DNA of 64,000 nucleotides from Pseudomonadota bacterium (GCA_023391815.1 JAEWAF010000043.1:186001-250000); one strand, 5' to 3'. Numbered from the stretch's first letter, positions 54,431 to 62,989 are shown. Numbers and translations: made by a program. Notes: generated from the sequence alone by a model not told the origin.

Positions 54431-55105
54431 TCAGCTGATCGTCTTGCTGGCGGTATTCGACAACTGGCTGGACACGCCGGCGGCATTCACCGCCACCACC
54501 GCGAAGTACCAGGTGCCGGAGCTCAGGTTCTCCACCACGTAGCGGTTGATCGACGGGTTAGTCACGTTCACCGTCTGATCCAGATTGCTGGATGTGCGGC
54601 CGTACATCACTCGATAGCTCGCGAGATTGCCGAGGGTAGTGCCGTCCGAGTTCTGAGTCGGCGGCGTCCACGACAACGTCGCGCTCCCGTTCGCATTCGC
54701 TACATCGCTCACGGTGATCGTGAAGGGTCCGACCGCGGCGCTGTCCTTGCCATCTGAAACTGTCACGGTGATGTTGCCGTACGAGCCGACTTGCGCCGCC
54801 GTCGGCGTGCCGGAAATGCGGCCGTTCTGCGCATTGAACGTGGCCCAGCTCGGCAGGTTCGCTACCGTAAACGTCAGCGCATCGCCGTTCGCATCGCTCG
54901 CCGCGGGTTGGAAGCTATAAGCCTGGCCGACCACGGCGGTCGAGCCCGGCGTTCCTGTCACGGTCGGGGCAGCATTGGTCGAGCTGGCCGGAGGATTCAC
55001 ATTATTGGAGGAGTCGCCGCCTCCGCCGCCGCCGCAACCGGTCAGCAATGCAGAGGTCAGGATCAGACAGCCGGAAAAAAGACCCGGAAAGTAAGTACGT
55101 CGCAT
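54431..55105 (-). CDS. Lipoprotein with Ig-like and FnIII domains
   Basis: 224 residues. Lipobox SALLTGC with lipidated C24 and a poly-Gly stretch after it. One putative-Ig domain (PTVTGTPGSTAVVGQAYSF ... WATFNAQNGRISGTPTAAQVGSYGNITVTVSDG, about 47-132), then one FnIII domain (ATLSWTPPTQNSDGT ... TWYFAVVAVNAAGVSSQLSN, about 140-222). Surface-exposed adhesion or matrix-binding role is likely. The FnIII domain may be of the type truncated in the two secreted proteins at 17.2-18.9 kb, though this is conjecture. Confidence 0.8.
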   Translation of the reverse strand: MRRTYFPGLFSGCLILTSALLTGCGGGGGGDSSNNVNPPASSTNAAPTVTGTPGSTAVVGQAYSFQPAASDANGDALTFTVANLPSWATFNAQNGRISGTPTAAQVGSYGNITVTVSDGKDSAAVGPFTITVSDVANANGSATLSWTPPTQNSDGTTLGNLASYRVMYGRTSSNLDQTVNVTNPSINRYVVENLSSGTWYFAVVAVNAAGVSSQLSNTASKTIS

Positions 55106-55723
55106 GATTCTCCACTGTGGCGGTTACCGCGCGACGCTTTATGGTTCGCCGCGCGCTTCCGCTATAAGTCTTTGATATCTCGTCGATATCTGGAGCTGAG
55201 ACTCGCACGGGCCGAAGCTCGGCGAGGGCACGGTAAGAGTAATAACAAGACCTGTGCCAGATGCTGCGAGGCACTGTGGAATCAGAGACTTACCCGTGAA
55301 CTATAATTCTTCGGCAACCCCGGCGACCGGGCCATTCGTCGCGGAACGGGGACAGTTTTTGCCTAGGGAACTTCAAGCCCGGCTTATAAGCCACTGATTC
55401 ACAAAGAACCAGCCCTTTGTAGGCAAATGCAGACAGTGTGACGTCGTGCGCGCTGAGACCAGCCCTTAGGACCGGCCCTGAGAGGGCAATGACCTCTCCC
55501 ATGTGCGGCTATTCGCTCGCTAAGACGACCGCGATTCAGACCAAGACTCTGTCGACCGACACCTCGTCGCCCCCGCGACAAAAGCTCCGCGATTCAATCG
55601 GTTCTTCCCTCCCCCGCCGCTCTCGCGCGAGCGCGGTTGAGCGCACGGCGCATCCAGTCCAATTAGGCACAGATCTTCCCGGCGCCCCTCGCAACGGACG
55701 CATTAGAAACAAGGAGCCGATTC
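55106..55723. promoter_or_regulatory. Long intergenic region with sigma-54-like sites and short repeats
   Basis: 618 bases between divergent genes. Two sites have sigma-54-like shape on the + strand: GGGGAC-AGTTT-TTGCC (55348-55363, GG and GC correctly spaced), and AGGCAC-AGATC-TTCCC (55665-55680), which has a good -24 but CC for GC at -12. Between them ACCAGCCCTT is repeated at 55408-55417 and 55458-55467, and ACAAAG/CTTTGT (55401-55420) and GCCCT/AGGGC (55475-55487) are inverted repeats. AAGGAG at 55711-55716 serves the methyltransferase. No credible gene. Binding sites for PrsR or another activator are possible but not shown. Confidence 0.35.
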
Positions 55724-57022
55724 ATGTACCGACAGATCTCCGAGTGCCGCATTTGCAAGAACACGCAGTTGGTCGAAGTCCTGGACCTGGGCGTGCAAAC
55801 GCTCACCGGCGTGTTCCCAAGAACGCGAGCGCAGGAGGTCACGGCCGGCCCGCTGAAGCTGGTGAAGTGCACCGGTGACGGCGATGTCTGCGGATTGTTA
55901 CAGCTGCAGCACACCTACGATCTGGGTGAGCTGTATGGCGACAACTATGGGTACCGCTCCGGCCTGAACGCGAGCATGGTCGCGCATCTGCATGCCAAGG
56001 TCCGCAGGATTCTGGAGCGCGTGACGCTATCCGACGACGCTCTGGTCGTCGATATCGGTGCCAACGACAGCACCACGCTGCAAGCGTATCCGGCACGGGG
56101 CTGCACGCTCGTCGGCGTCGATCCCACCGGGGCGAAATTCCGGAAGTTTTATCCGCCGCACGTCCAGCTGATCCCGGACTTCTTCTCCGCCGCCACCATT
56201 CGACAGCACTTCGGCGAGCGCAAGGCGGCCGTCGTGACTTCGTTCTCCATGTTCTACGATCTGGAAGAGCCCATGACGTTCATGAGAGAAATCGCCGAGG
56301 TGCTCGATGAGGACGGCGTCTGGGTGCTCGAGCAGAGCTACATGCCCACCATGCTGGCGCGAAACTCGTACGACACCGTCTGCCACGAGCATCTCGAGTA
56401 CTACGCGCTGAAACAGATCAAATGGATGACCGACCGCCTCGGCCTGAAGATCGTCGACGTCGAGTTCAACGACATCAACGGCGGCAGCTTTTCGCTGATG
56501 GTGGCCAAGCAGGGCTCCCGTCATGCCGAATCCCCCCAGGTGGCCGCGATCCTCGAGGAGGAAGTGCGCGCCGGGCTGAATACGCTGCAACCGTTCCACG
56601 ATTTCGCGAAGAACGTCGCCGATAGCCGAACGACCCTGCGCGCATTCCTCGATGAGTCGAAACGCTTCGGCAAGACCGTCTGTGCGCTCGGCGCGTCGAC
56701 CAAGGGCAACGTGCTTCTGCAGTACTGCAAGATCACCGAAGCGGATATCGCACGGGTCGGCGAAGTGAACCCGGACAAGTACGAGGCCTTCACTCCCGGC
56801 AGCCTGCTGCCGATCGTCTCCGAAGAAGACGTGCTCGCCATGCAACCGGACTATCTCCTGGTACTGCCGTGGCATTTCAGAAGCTTTTTCGTGGAGCACC
56901 CGCGTTACTTCGGCCACAACCTCGTGTTTCCGTTGCCACAGTTGGAGCTGGTCCGGACCACCGCGCCCGCCACTCACGAGATATCGCAACCGAGACCTTC
57001 GGGTGAAGAAGTGCGGCTGTAA
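55724..57022 (+). CDS. SAM-dependent sugar C-methyltransferase (NovU/TylC3-like)
   Basis: 432 residues in three parts: an N-terminal zinc-type domain (C8, C11 and two later Cys), a class-I methyltransferase core (VVDIGANDSTTLQAY for SAM binding), and a C-terminal Rossmann-like domain (VCALGASTKGNVLLQYCKI). The catalytic region NSYDTVCHEHLEYYALKQIKWM, with HEHLEYY, matches enzymes that methylate C-3 of nucleotide keto-sugars. With Gmd close by, a branched 6-deoxy sugar is likely. Confidence 0.82.
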   Translation: MYRQISECRICKNTQLVEVLDLGVQTLTGVFPRTRAQEVTAGPLKLVKCTGDGDVCGLLQLQHTYDLGELYGDNYGYRSGLNASMVAHLHAKVRRILERVTLSDDALVVDIGANDSTTLQAYPARGCTLVGVDPTGAKFRKFYPPHVQLIPDFFSAATIRQHFGERKAAVVTSFSMFYDLEEPMTFMREIAEVLDEDGVWVLEQSYMPTMLARNSYDTVCHEHLEYYALKQIKWMTDRLGLKIVDVEFNDINGGSFSLMVAKQGSRHAESPQVAAILEEEVRAGLNTLQPFHDFAKNVADSRTTLRAFLDESKRFGKTVCALGASTKGNVLLQYCKITEADIARVGEVNPDKYEAFTPGSLLPIVSEEDVLAMQPDYLLVLPWHFRSFFVEHPRYFGHNLVFPLPQLELVRTTAPATHEISQPRPSGEEVRL

Positions 57023-57036
57023 GCGCGGCCTGTTGC

Positions 57037-57771
57037 GTGGTTGCCGTTTTCGTCTGCGGTAGCGACAGCCGCATCGACATCCTCGAACGCACGCTGCCGG
57101 CCGTTCAAAGGTTCTGGCCGGCGTGTCGTTATCCCATGTATGTCGGGCTCAACTCGTGCAGTCGTGAATTGCCGGTAGTCCGGGCTGTGCTTGCACCGCC
57201 GTCTGATTGGCGGCGCGAGTTCCGGCAGCAGCTCACGCAGATCGAGCACGATCACCTGATCCTGATGCTCGACGACTTCCTGATCCAGGCACCGGTGGAT
57301 CAAGATCGACTGGAGCGCTTGGTCGAGATCGCCGTGCGGATGAACCTCGATTATCTGCGACTCATTCCCATGGGGAAGTCGTTGCTCGCACGCCTGGCAG
57401 GCACGCGGCCCGCGGAGCTTGGCGCTGGCATCCAGAGAATCCGCGAACGCCACCCGTTCTATTCAGCGCTGCAGATTGCGATCTGGCGCAAGAGCCATCT
57501 GCTGTCGATGCTCGAACGGCCGCTGAGCATCTGGGACTTCGAACATCAATCCCTTCGTGAAGCGACCCATTGCGCGATTGCCGCCGCTCCTCCGATCGTC
57601 TATCGACATCTGGTCGAGAAGGGTCGTTGGCTGCCGTACGCTCGCTCGTTACTGCATCGAGCGGGATTCCCACCGGAGCTCGGCGATCGACCAGTCTGGC
57701 CGGCAACCCGCTATGGTCAGTTGTTTCTGGATCGGCTTCGCTGGGTCGTGCTCGGTTATGCCACCTGCTGA
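57037..57771 (+). CDS. Putative glycosyltransferase (unrecognised family)
   Basis: 244 residues from a GTG, 14 bases after the methyltransferase. N-terminus VAVFVCGSDSRIDILERTLPAVQRFW looks like a GT-A strand-loop, and HDHLILMLDDFLI carries a paired aspartate that could bind a metal-nucleotide. I cannot place it in a named family. Position behind the C-methyltransferase suggests it uses the resulting sugar. It overlaps the convergent gmd-like gene by 16 bases. Confidence 0.55.
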   Translation: MVAVFVCGSDSRIDILERTLPAVQRFWPACRYPMYVGLNSCSRELPVVRAVLAPPSDWRREFRQQLTQIEHDHLILMLDDFLIQAPVDQDRLERLVEIAVRMNLDYLRLIPMGKSLLARLAGTRPAELGAGIQRIRERHPFYSALQIAIWRKSHLLSMLERPLSIWDFEHQSLREATHCAIAAAPPIVYRHLVEKGRWLPYARSLLHRAGFPPELGDRPVWPATRYGQLFLDRLRWVVLGYATC

Positions 57772-58718
57772 TCAAGAATGTCAGCGTCGACCATCGCGGT
57801 CACGAGTTGCTCGAACGACATGGACGGCTGCCACCCCAGCACGCGTCTGGCCTTACCCGCATCTCCTACGAACGGCATCGACTCCGGCGCCCGTCGCACG
57901 CGTGGGTCGGTTTGAACATACGCCCGGTAGTCCAGGCCCACGTGATCGAAGGCCAGCTCGCAGAAGTCACGCACTGAATGACTCACACCTGTGGCGACCA
58001 CATAGTCATCGGCGGCCTCCGCCTGCAACATCTGCCACATGGCGCGCACGTAGTCGCCCGCGAAGCCCCAGTCGCGCGTCACGTCGAGCGCCCCGAGCGA
58101 CAGCGAGCGAGCCAGCCCGGCGCGAATGCGCGCCACCCCCATCGAAATCTTTCGAGTCACAAATTCCGGTCCGCGACGCGGGCTCTCGTGATTGAACAGG
58201 ATGGCCGAGCAGCCAAACACGCCGAAGTTCTCGCGATACGTTCCGACCATGCCGTGCGCAAACAGCTTCGCGACGCCATAAGGATTGCGCGGTCGGAAGG
58301 GTGTCAGCTCGTTTTGCGGCGATTCGACGACCGTACCGAACATCTCACTGCTGGAAGCCTGGCAGAAACGAATATTGGGATTGATGGTCCTGATCGCCTC
58401 CAGCATCCGCACGACCGCGAGGCCGTTGTATTCCGCGGTCAACGTGGGATCGGTCAGAAGCTGGCTGCTGGATGCCCGCGCAGCGAAGTTGTAGATCTCA
58501 TCCGGTCGGTGATGCTCGATCACTCGCCGTAGCAAGACGTCGTCCAGCAGACTGCCCGAGACGATCTCGATCTGGCCGCGGATATGCTGGATGCGATCGA
58601 GCCGATTCGCCGCATCCTCGCGCACCAGTCCAATGACGTGATAACCGCGGCCGAGCAGGAACTCCGCAAGATACGAGCCATCCTGCCCGTTGACGCCGGT
58701 GATCAATGCGCTCCGCAT
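57756..58718 (-). CDS. Gmd-like NAD(P)-dependent sugar dehydratase/reductase (extended SDR)
   Basis: 320 residues. GVNGQDG (8-14) dinucleotide motif, SSSEMFG with the catalytic Ser, NPYGVAK with the Tyr/Lys pair, and LFNHESPRRGPEFVTRKIS and DVTRDWGFAGDYVRAMW, both very close to GDP-mannose 4,6-dehydratase. It is shorter than Gmd and lies 10 bases downstream of it, so it is either a paralogous dehydratase or a GDP-keto-deoxymannose reductase such as RMD. Its start codon is inside a perfect 24-bp palindrome. Confidence 0.78.
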   Translation of the reverse strand: MRSALITGVNGQDGSYLAEFLLGRGYHVIGLVREDAANRLDRIQHIRGQIEIVSGSLLDDVLLRRVIEHHRPDEIYNFAARASSSQLLTDPTLTAEYNGLAVVRMLEAIRTINPNIRFCQASSSEMFGTVVESPQNELTPFRPRNPYGVAKLFAHGMVGTYRENFGVFGCSAILFNHESPRRGPEFVTRKISMGVARIRAGLARSLSLGALDVTRDWGFAGDYVRAMWQMLQAEAADDYVVATGVSHSVRDFCELAFDHVGLDYRAYVQTDPRVRRAPESMPFVGDAGKARRVLGWQPSMSFEQLVTAMVDADILDQQVA

Positions 58719-58729
58719 GCGGAGCGCAT
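58706..58729. repeat. Perfect 24-bp palindrome at the gmd / gmd-like junction
   Basis: The 12-base arm ATGCGCTCCGCA (58706-58717) is followed by its exact reverse complement (58718-58729). The block starts 2 bases inside the gmd-like gene's fifth codon and ends at the last base of the gmd stop codon, so it contains the ATG of the gmd-like gene at its centre. In mRNA it would form a very stable hairpin over the start codon. No Shine-Dalgarno is visible within it. Confidence 0.8.
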
Positions 58730-59826
58730 CAGGACGCGATGCGCGATCCGAACACGGCCGGGAAGCCGTGAGGCTTCAGCAGTTCCTCGCACTGCGCTTC
58801 CTTCAGATCCTCTTTGACCATCTCCGCCACCAGATCGGCGAAGCTCGTCTTCGGGTCCCATCCCAGCTTCGCGCGCGCTTTGGCGGAGTCGCCGAGCAAT
58901 GTTTCCACTTCGGTCGGGCGGAAGTAACGCGGATCCACCGCAACCACGCAATTGCCGGCGCGATCGTAACCCTTCTCTTCGACGCCCTCCCCGCTCCAGC
59001 GAATCTTCATCCCCAAATTGTCCGCGGCGGCATCGACGAACTCACGCACACTGCGCTGCTCGCCCGTGGCGACGACATAGTCCTCCGGCGCCGTCTGCTG
59101 CAACATCAACCACGCCGCTTCCATGTAGTCGCGAGCGTGTCCCCAGTCTCTGAGCGCATTCAGATTGCCGAGGTACAGACAATCCTGCAGACCGCATTTG
59201 ATCCGTGCGAGTCCACGCGTGATCTTTCTGGTAACAAAGGTCTCGCCGCGGTTCGGCGATTCGTGATTGAACAGCACGCCGTTGCAGGCGTACATCCCGT
59301 AAGCTTCGCGGTAGTTGATCGTGATCCAGTACGCGTACAACTTGGCCGCGGCATACGGAGAGCGCGGATAAAACGGCGTTGTCTCCTTCTGCGGAATCTC
59401 CTGCACCAGGCCGAACAGCTCGGATGTCGACGCTTGATAGAAGCGCACGCGCTTCTCCATGCCCAGGATGCGGACGGCCTCGAGAATGCGCAGCGTCCCG
59501 AGTGCATCCGAGTTCGCGGTGTATTCCGGCTCCTCGAACGAGACCGCGACATGACTTTGCGCGGCCAGGTTATAAATCTCGTCGGGTCGGGTTTTCTGGA
59601 TGACCCGCATCAAGCTGCTGCTGTCCGTCATGTCTCCGTAATGCAGATAGAGCCGCGCATTCGGCTCGTGAGCATCCATGTACAGATGATCGATGCGATG
59701 GGTGTTGAACAGAGACGTCCGGCGACGAATGCCGTGAACGATATAACCCTTCTTCAAAAGAAACTCGGCGAGGTAGGCGCCATCCTGGCCGGTAATCCCT
59801 GTGATCAAGGCCGTCTTTTGTTTCAT
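58729..59826 (-). CDS. gmd: GDP-mannose 4,6-dehydratase
   Basis: 365 residues. GITGQDG (10-16) for NADP, STSELFGLVQEIPQKETTPFYPRSPYAAAK with Ser, Glu, Tyr and Lys of the active site, NHESPNRGETFVTRKITR, and RDWGHARDY. Converts GDP-mannose to GDP-4-keto-6-deoxymannose, the precursor of fucose, rhamnose, colitose and perosamine. No fcl (GDP-fucose synthase) is present here. First gene of a two-gene unit. Confidence 0.95.
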   Translation of the reverse strand: MKQKTALITGITGQDGAYLAEFLLKKGYIVHGIRRRTSLFNTHRIDHLYMDAHEPNARLYLHYGDMTDSSSLMRVIQKTRPDEIYNLAAQSHVAVSFEEPEYTANSDALGTLRILEAVRILGMEKRVRFYQASTSELFGLVQEIPQKETTPFYPRSPYAAAKLYAYWITINYREAYGMYACNGVLFNHESPNRGETFVTRKITRGLARIKCGLQDCLYLGNLNALRDWGHARDYMEAAWLMLQQTAPEDYVVATGEQRSVREFVDAAADNLGMKIRWSGEGVEEKGYDRAGNCVVAVDPRYFRPTEVETLLGDSAKARAKLGWDPKTSFADLVAEMVKEDLKEAQCEELLKPHGFPAVFGSRIAS

Positions 59827-59985
59827 GAGCAGTATCCAGTTGCGCCGTCCGTATGGCTGTCCGCGGATTCTGCCCCGAGTATCGCGTGCGCAGTTGGCTC
59901 GCTCGCGCCGGCCTGTTGGCCCGCAGTGCTTTAGCGTTTCGTATCGATCATTGGAGTTTTGCAGACGCTACGCCAGCGCTGCCGA

Positions 59986-60345
59986 TCATTTCTGGTTCGC
60001 GGTCGGCTCATCCAGATCGTCGTCCTCGTCCTCCTCCTCGCCCTCTTCGCGCGGCGGGACCGGTGGCAACGCAACGACATTGACGGCGTCGGGTGGAATA
60101 TCTGGCAGCGGCGGCAACTCGATGCCACCCACCCTCGTATCCTGCAACAGCTGTTCGAGGTTCACCATTTCGAGCATTTCACGGACGTGCTTCGGCGATT
60201 GCTTCAGCCATCGCACATAGCTGCGCCGCTGCTCTTCGGTCACGTCGTCCGAACTGAGACAGACGACCCAGTCGGCCGCCTGTTCCCGGATCGACTTGGC
60301 TCGACTGCTCGGCTTGGACTTTCGCTTTTGGGGACGGTCAGGCAT
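59986..60345 (-). CDS. Minimal FecR-N (DUF4880)-like protein with acidic tail
   Basis: 119 residues from ATG 60345. Residues 18-62 (IREQAADWVVCLSSDDVTEEQRRSYVRWLKQSPKHVREM) match the DUF4880 domain that precedes FecR anti-sigma domains. The FecR domain and membrane segment are absent; instead there is a Pro-rich stretch and a run of acidic residues (EEGEEEDEDDDLDE). Lies 170 bases downstream of an ECF sigma factor, as anti-sigma genes do. It may be a soluble, shortened anti-sigma or sigma-binding protein, or a decayed relic. Confidence 0.6.
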   Translation of the reverse strand: MPDRPQKRKSKPSSRAKSIREQAADWVVCLSSDDVTEEQRRSYVRWLKQSPKHVREMLEMVNLEQLLQDTRVGGIELPPLPDIPPDAVNVVALPPVPPREEGEEEDEDDDLDEPTANQK

Positions 60346-60515
60346 CCGTCTTCCTCGCCAATGCGCAACGGCTCGGGTGCGACGGAGTTTTATCGATCCC
60401 GGCCGCGTCCGCTGGGAAACCCGCCGATGGCGGGTCCCCACCACCCCCGCAAGCTAGACCGGACCATGTTTGTGCATGGCCCTTGCCGTGGTCCGGGCGC
60501 GGCCTGATCGGCGCC

Positions 60516-61130
60516 CTATCCGACCTTTCTGCGCACAGGCTGTTGCGCGTCGAGATCCGGCGAGCCCAGATCCGAACGCAATTCAGCATAAGCGCGAGCG
60601 ATGTCTCTTCGCACGACACGCGGGGTCAGCTTCAGTTTGGCGGCGATCTGCTTATACGTCAGATCCTCTCGGATGTGCAGTAGCAAAACCTGGCGTTGTC
60701 GCGGCGGCAGCCGGTTCACCGCTTTGCGGACGTGCTCATTGACCAGGTCGTGCTCGACGGTGCTCTCCGGCTCGGCGTCCGGTTCAATCTGCAGGTCCGA
60801 GAGCCAGACATCGTCGTGCGGCAGACTGTTGCGCGCCCGCTCCCGCCATTCATTGACGACGTTGGTCGCGATCCGGAACAGATAACTCTGCGGGTATTCG
60901 ACCACGGCATCGTCGCTGTAACGAAGCAGACGTAAAAACACCTCCTGCGCCACGTCGTCGAGGTCAGCGGACTGCATCGAGGAGCGGCTGGACAGCCAGC
61001 GTTTCATCGCGCCGCGCCACGACTCGAACCACTGGGTCAGACGTTCGTTGCGGCTTTGTGTATCGACTTCCCTGACTTCACCCTCTGTCGTGCTCTGGTC
61101 CATCGGGCAACGCTCGGGAGTGGCGCTCAC
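60516..61130 (-). CDS. ECF-type RNA polymerase sigma factor 1
   Basis: 204 residues. Region 2 reads DLDDVAQEVFLRLLRYSDDAVVEYPQSYLFRIATNVVNEW, and region 4 reads LPPRQRQVLLLHIREDLTYKQIAAKLKLTPRVVRRDIARAYAEL. GTG 61130 gives the longest protein; ATG 61103 is an alternative and neither has a clear Shine-Dalgarno. The FecR-N-like gene lies downstream. Targets unknown. Confidence 0.85.
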   Translation of the reverse strand: MSATPERCPMDQSTTEGEVREVDTQSRNERLTQWFESWRGAMKRWLSSRSSMQSADLDDVAQEVFLRLLRYSDDAVVEYPQSYLFRIATNVVNEWRERARNSLPHDDVWLSDLQIEPDAEPESTVEHDLVNEHVRKAVNRLPPRQRQVLLLHIREDLTYKQIAAKLKLTPRVVRRDIARAYAELRSDLGSPDLDAQQPVRRKVG

Positions 61131-61452
61131 GTGAGTCGCACCACGCTGCCGGGTTCGCCATGAGTTCGCCGATGTATGGATGCGCGATGTGTTGTGAGCA
61201 TGACCTTATCCCCTAGGACATTCACTTAGTTATTTGGCAGGGCTTCGTTGACCGGGACGGGTGATCCCAATAGATACGGGGTCCGTCTATTTGTTCTTGT
61301 CTGTTTTAACGGCATCAAGTCGGTAGCAGTCTGGTCACATTTTCATCAAGTCGCGGTCATGAGCCACTTCGATGCGCTACTGCTGCATTGCTTAGTCGTT
61401 GTCAGCTCAACCGGAACGTCGTTGAGCCCTCTTTTCCGAACAGTGATGCAGA
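61131..61452. promoter_or_regulatory. Divergent region between the two sigma-factor genes
   Basis: 322 bases. On the + strand TTGACC (61248-61253), 17 bases, TAGATA (61271-61276) is a weak sigma-70-type candidate. CATCAAGTCG occurs twice (61313-61322, 61344-61353). The region is more AT-rich than its surroundings. No gene is supported. Confidence 0.3.
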
Positions 61453-61974
61453 ATGACCACCCTAGCCCCTGATGTCATCCCTCCATTCGCTTTCGATGCC
61501 TCGTCATTCCGGACCTATGACAAGCAGCTGCACCGCTACCTGGCGCGCCGTTTGACGCAGCGCCAAGACGCCGAGGATCTTGCTCAGGAGGTTTATTTAC
61601 GTTTGCTGCGAGTGGACGCCGCGAAGCGGGTCGAGAAGCCCGTGGCGTATATCTTTGGAATCGCGTCGCACGTGGTCGCGGATTTCAAGAATGGGTCGAG
61701 GCAAAGTCATGAGCGCCTCGAGGAAAGTGGCGAAGACCCGGACGATCGCGCCAGCGCGCCGGACGATCTGGCCGATCGGCTGAACCTGCAACAACAACTC
61801 GAACGCGCCTTTGCGCGCCTGCCTCGGACGCATGCGATGGTGCTGATCGCGCACAAGCACTGCGGCCTGTCCTATGAAGAGGTGGCCGCGGAGCTCGGAC
61901 TCAGCATCCACACCGTGGAGAAGTACCTCACCCAGGCCAAGGCCGTGATCCGCACCATGACCTGGGAGCGATAG
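61453..61974 (+). CDS. ECF-type RNA polymerase sigma factor 2
   Basis: 173 residues. Region 2: RRLTQRQDAEDLAQEVYLRLLRV. Region 4: LPRTHAMVLIAHKHCGLSYEEVAAELGLSIHTVEKYLTQAKAVIRTM, of the FecI-like type. No anti-sigma gene is next to it; the next gene is a convergent RAYT-like gene whose stop lies one base beyond. Divergent from sigma factor 1. Confidence 0.85.
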   Translation: MTTLAPDVIPPFAFDASSFRTYDKQLHRYLARRLTQRQDAEDLAQEVYLRLLRVDAAKRVEKPVAYIFGIASHVVADFKNGSRQSHERLEESGEDPDDRASAPDDLADRLNLQQQLERAFARLPRTHAMVLIAHKHCGLSYEEVAAELGLSIHTVEKYLTQAKAVIRTMTWER

Positions 61975-61975
61975 G

Positions 61976-62989
61976 TCAATACAGCGCGTCGTGATCGCTT
62001 CCGCTGGCATGCGCGGCGGACTGGCCCGCCTCCATGAAGTCCTCGCTCGACACGGGATGGCCGCCCAACCCGATCGGCATCATGTGCGATAACGCGTCCA
62101 GCTTGAACAAGTCCGGCTGTCGCTTCCGATACGAGGTGATGGTCTTGGAGAGCGTCGACGACACGCGCCCGAGGTAACGAGAAATTTCCGCCAGGGTGGC
62201 GATTCCTCGCACGGTCGTGTGCCACGCGATCACCGCTCGCGCGAGCGCTAACCGTCGCAGCCGAGACTTCGACAGTACGTCCTCGCGCGTCACATCCAGC
62301 ATCCGGCAGACATCGTGAATGATCTGATCCGGCGTCATGCGCGTCGAACGCTTCGGCCGATGACCGGCCGCCTCCGCCAGCTCGGGACCGCCGAGAATGC
62401 CGGGCGTCTTGGGCATGCCTCGTTCCACCAACTTCACCGACTCCGGCGTCGGCGCCTCAGCCATCAATCGCTGGTAAGCCTCGACCTGCTCGTCGCGCTT
62501 GCCCAGCAGTCGTCGAGCGGTACCGCAGTGGAGCCAGGGCACTTCCCGCGCATTCGTGTATGCATGATGACTGGAGTACGCGAATTCCTCCGGTCGATCC
62601 GCCAGCCCCTTCAGCACCGGCACGTAATGGATGTAGTGGATCAAGCTCGTGAGATAGCTCTTCGGATCGATGATCACCGAGTCATAACGAACTTGAAACA
62701 AGTGACCGCGCTCACCGAGCCTGCGTTGAATACCGCGCGCATAGCGGCTCTTCACCCACTGCATGAAATGTCCCAGCGAGATCTCGTCGATCTGCACGGC
62801 CAGATATATGGCTTCGGTGGTCCAGCAGTAGGCGTGCAATCGCGCACCGGTACTGCGCAAGGCCGCCTGGAGCACGGACTCGAACAGCTCATAGTCCTCG
62901 GGCTGAGAAAATATCGGACGCTGCTTGGTGCCGCGTTGGACGACATGATAAGTGCCGCCAGGAATGTGGATCCGTCGGCGATATGACAT
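61976..62989 (-). CDS. RAYT-like (Y1/HUH family) protein with degenerate HUH motif and DnaA-like C-terminus
   Basis: 337 residues. The N-terminus RIHIPGGTYHVVQRGTKQRPIFSQPEDYELF is that of REP-associated tyrosine transposases, and SLIHYIHYVPVLKGLADRPEEFAYSSHHAY is the conserved region near the catalytic Tyr. Where active members have NHVH, this one has EAIY (LHAYCWTTEAIYLAV), so both metal-binding histidines are gone (A60, Y62). Residues 215-300 look like a DnaA-C-type helix-turn-helix (ARAVIAWHTTVRGIATLAEISRYLGR). Probably a domesticated DNA-binding protein rather than a nuclease. GGAG precedes the ATG. Confidence 0.75.
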   Translation of the reverse strand: MSYRRRIHIPGGTYHVVQRGTKQRPIFSQPEDYELFESVLQAALRSTGARLHAYCWTTEAIYLAVQIDEISLGHFMQWVKSRYARGIQRRLGERGHLFQVRYDSVIIDPKSYLTSLIHYIHYVPVLKGLADRPEEFAYSSHHAYTNAREVPWLHCGTARRLLGKRDEQVEAYQRLMAEAPTPESVKLVERGMPKTPGILGGPELAEAAGHRPKRSTRMTPDQIIHDVCRMLDVTREDVLSKSRLRRLALARAVIAWHTTVRGIATLAEISRYLGRVSSTLSKTITSYRKRQPDLFKLDALSHMMPIGLGGHPVSSEDFMEAGQSAAHASGSDHDALY

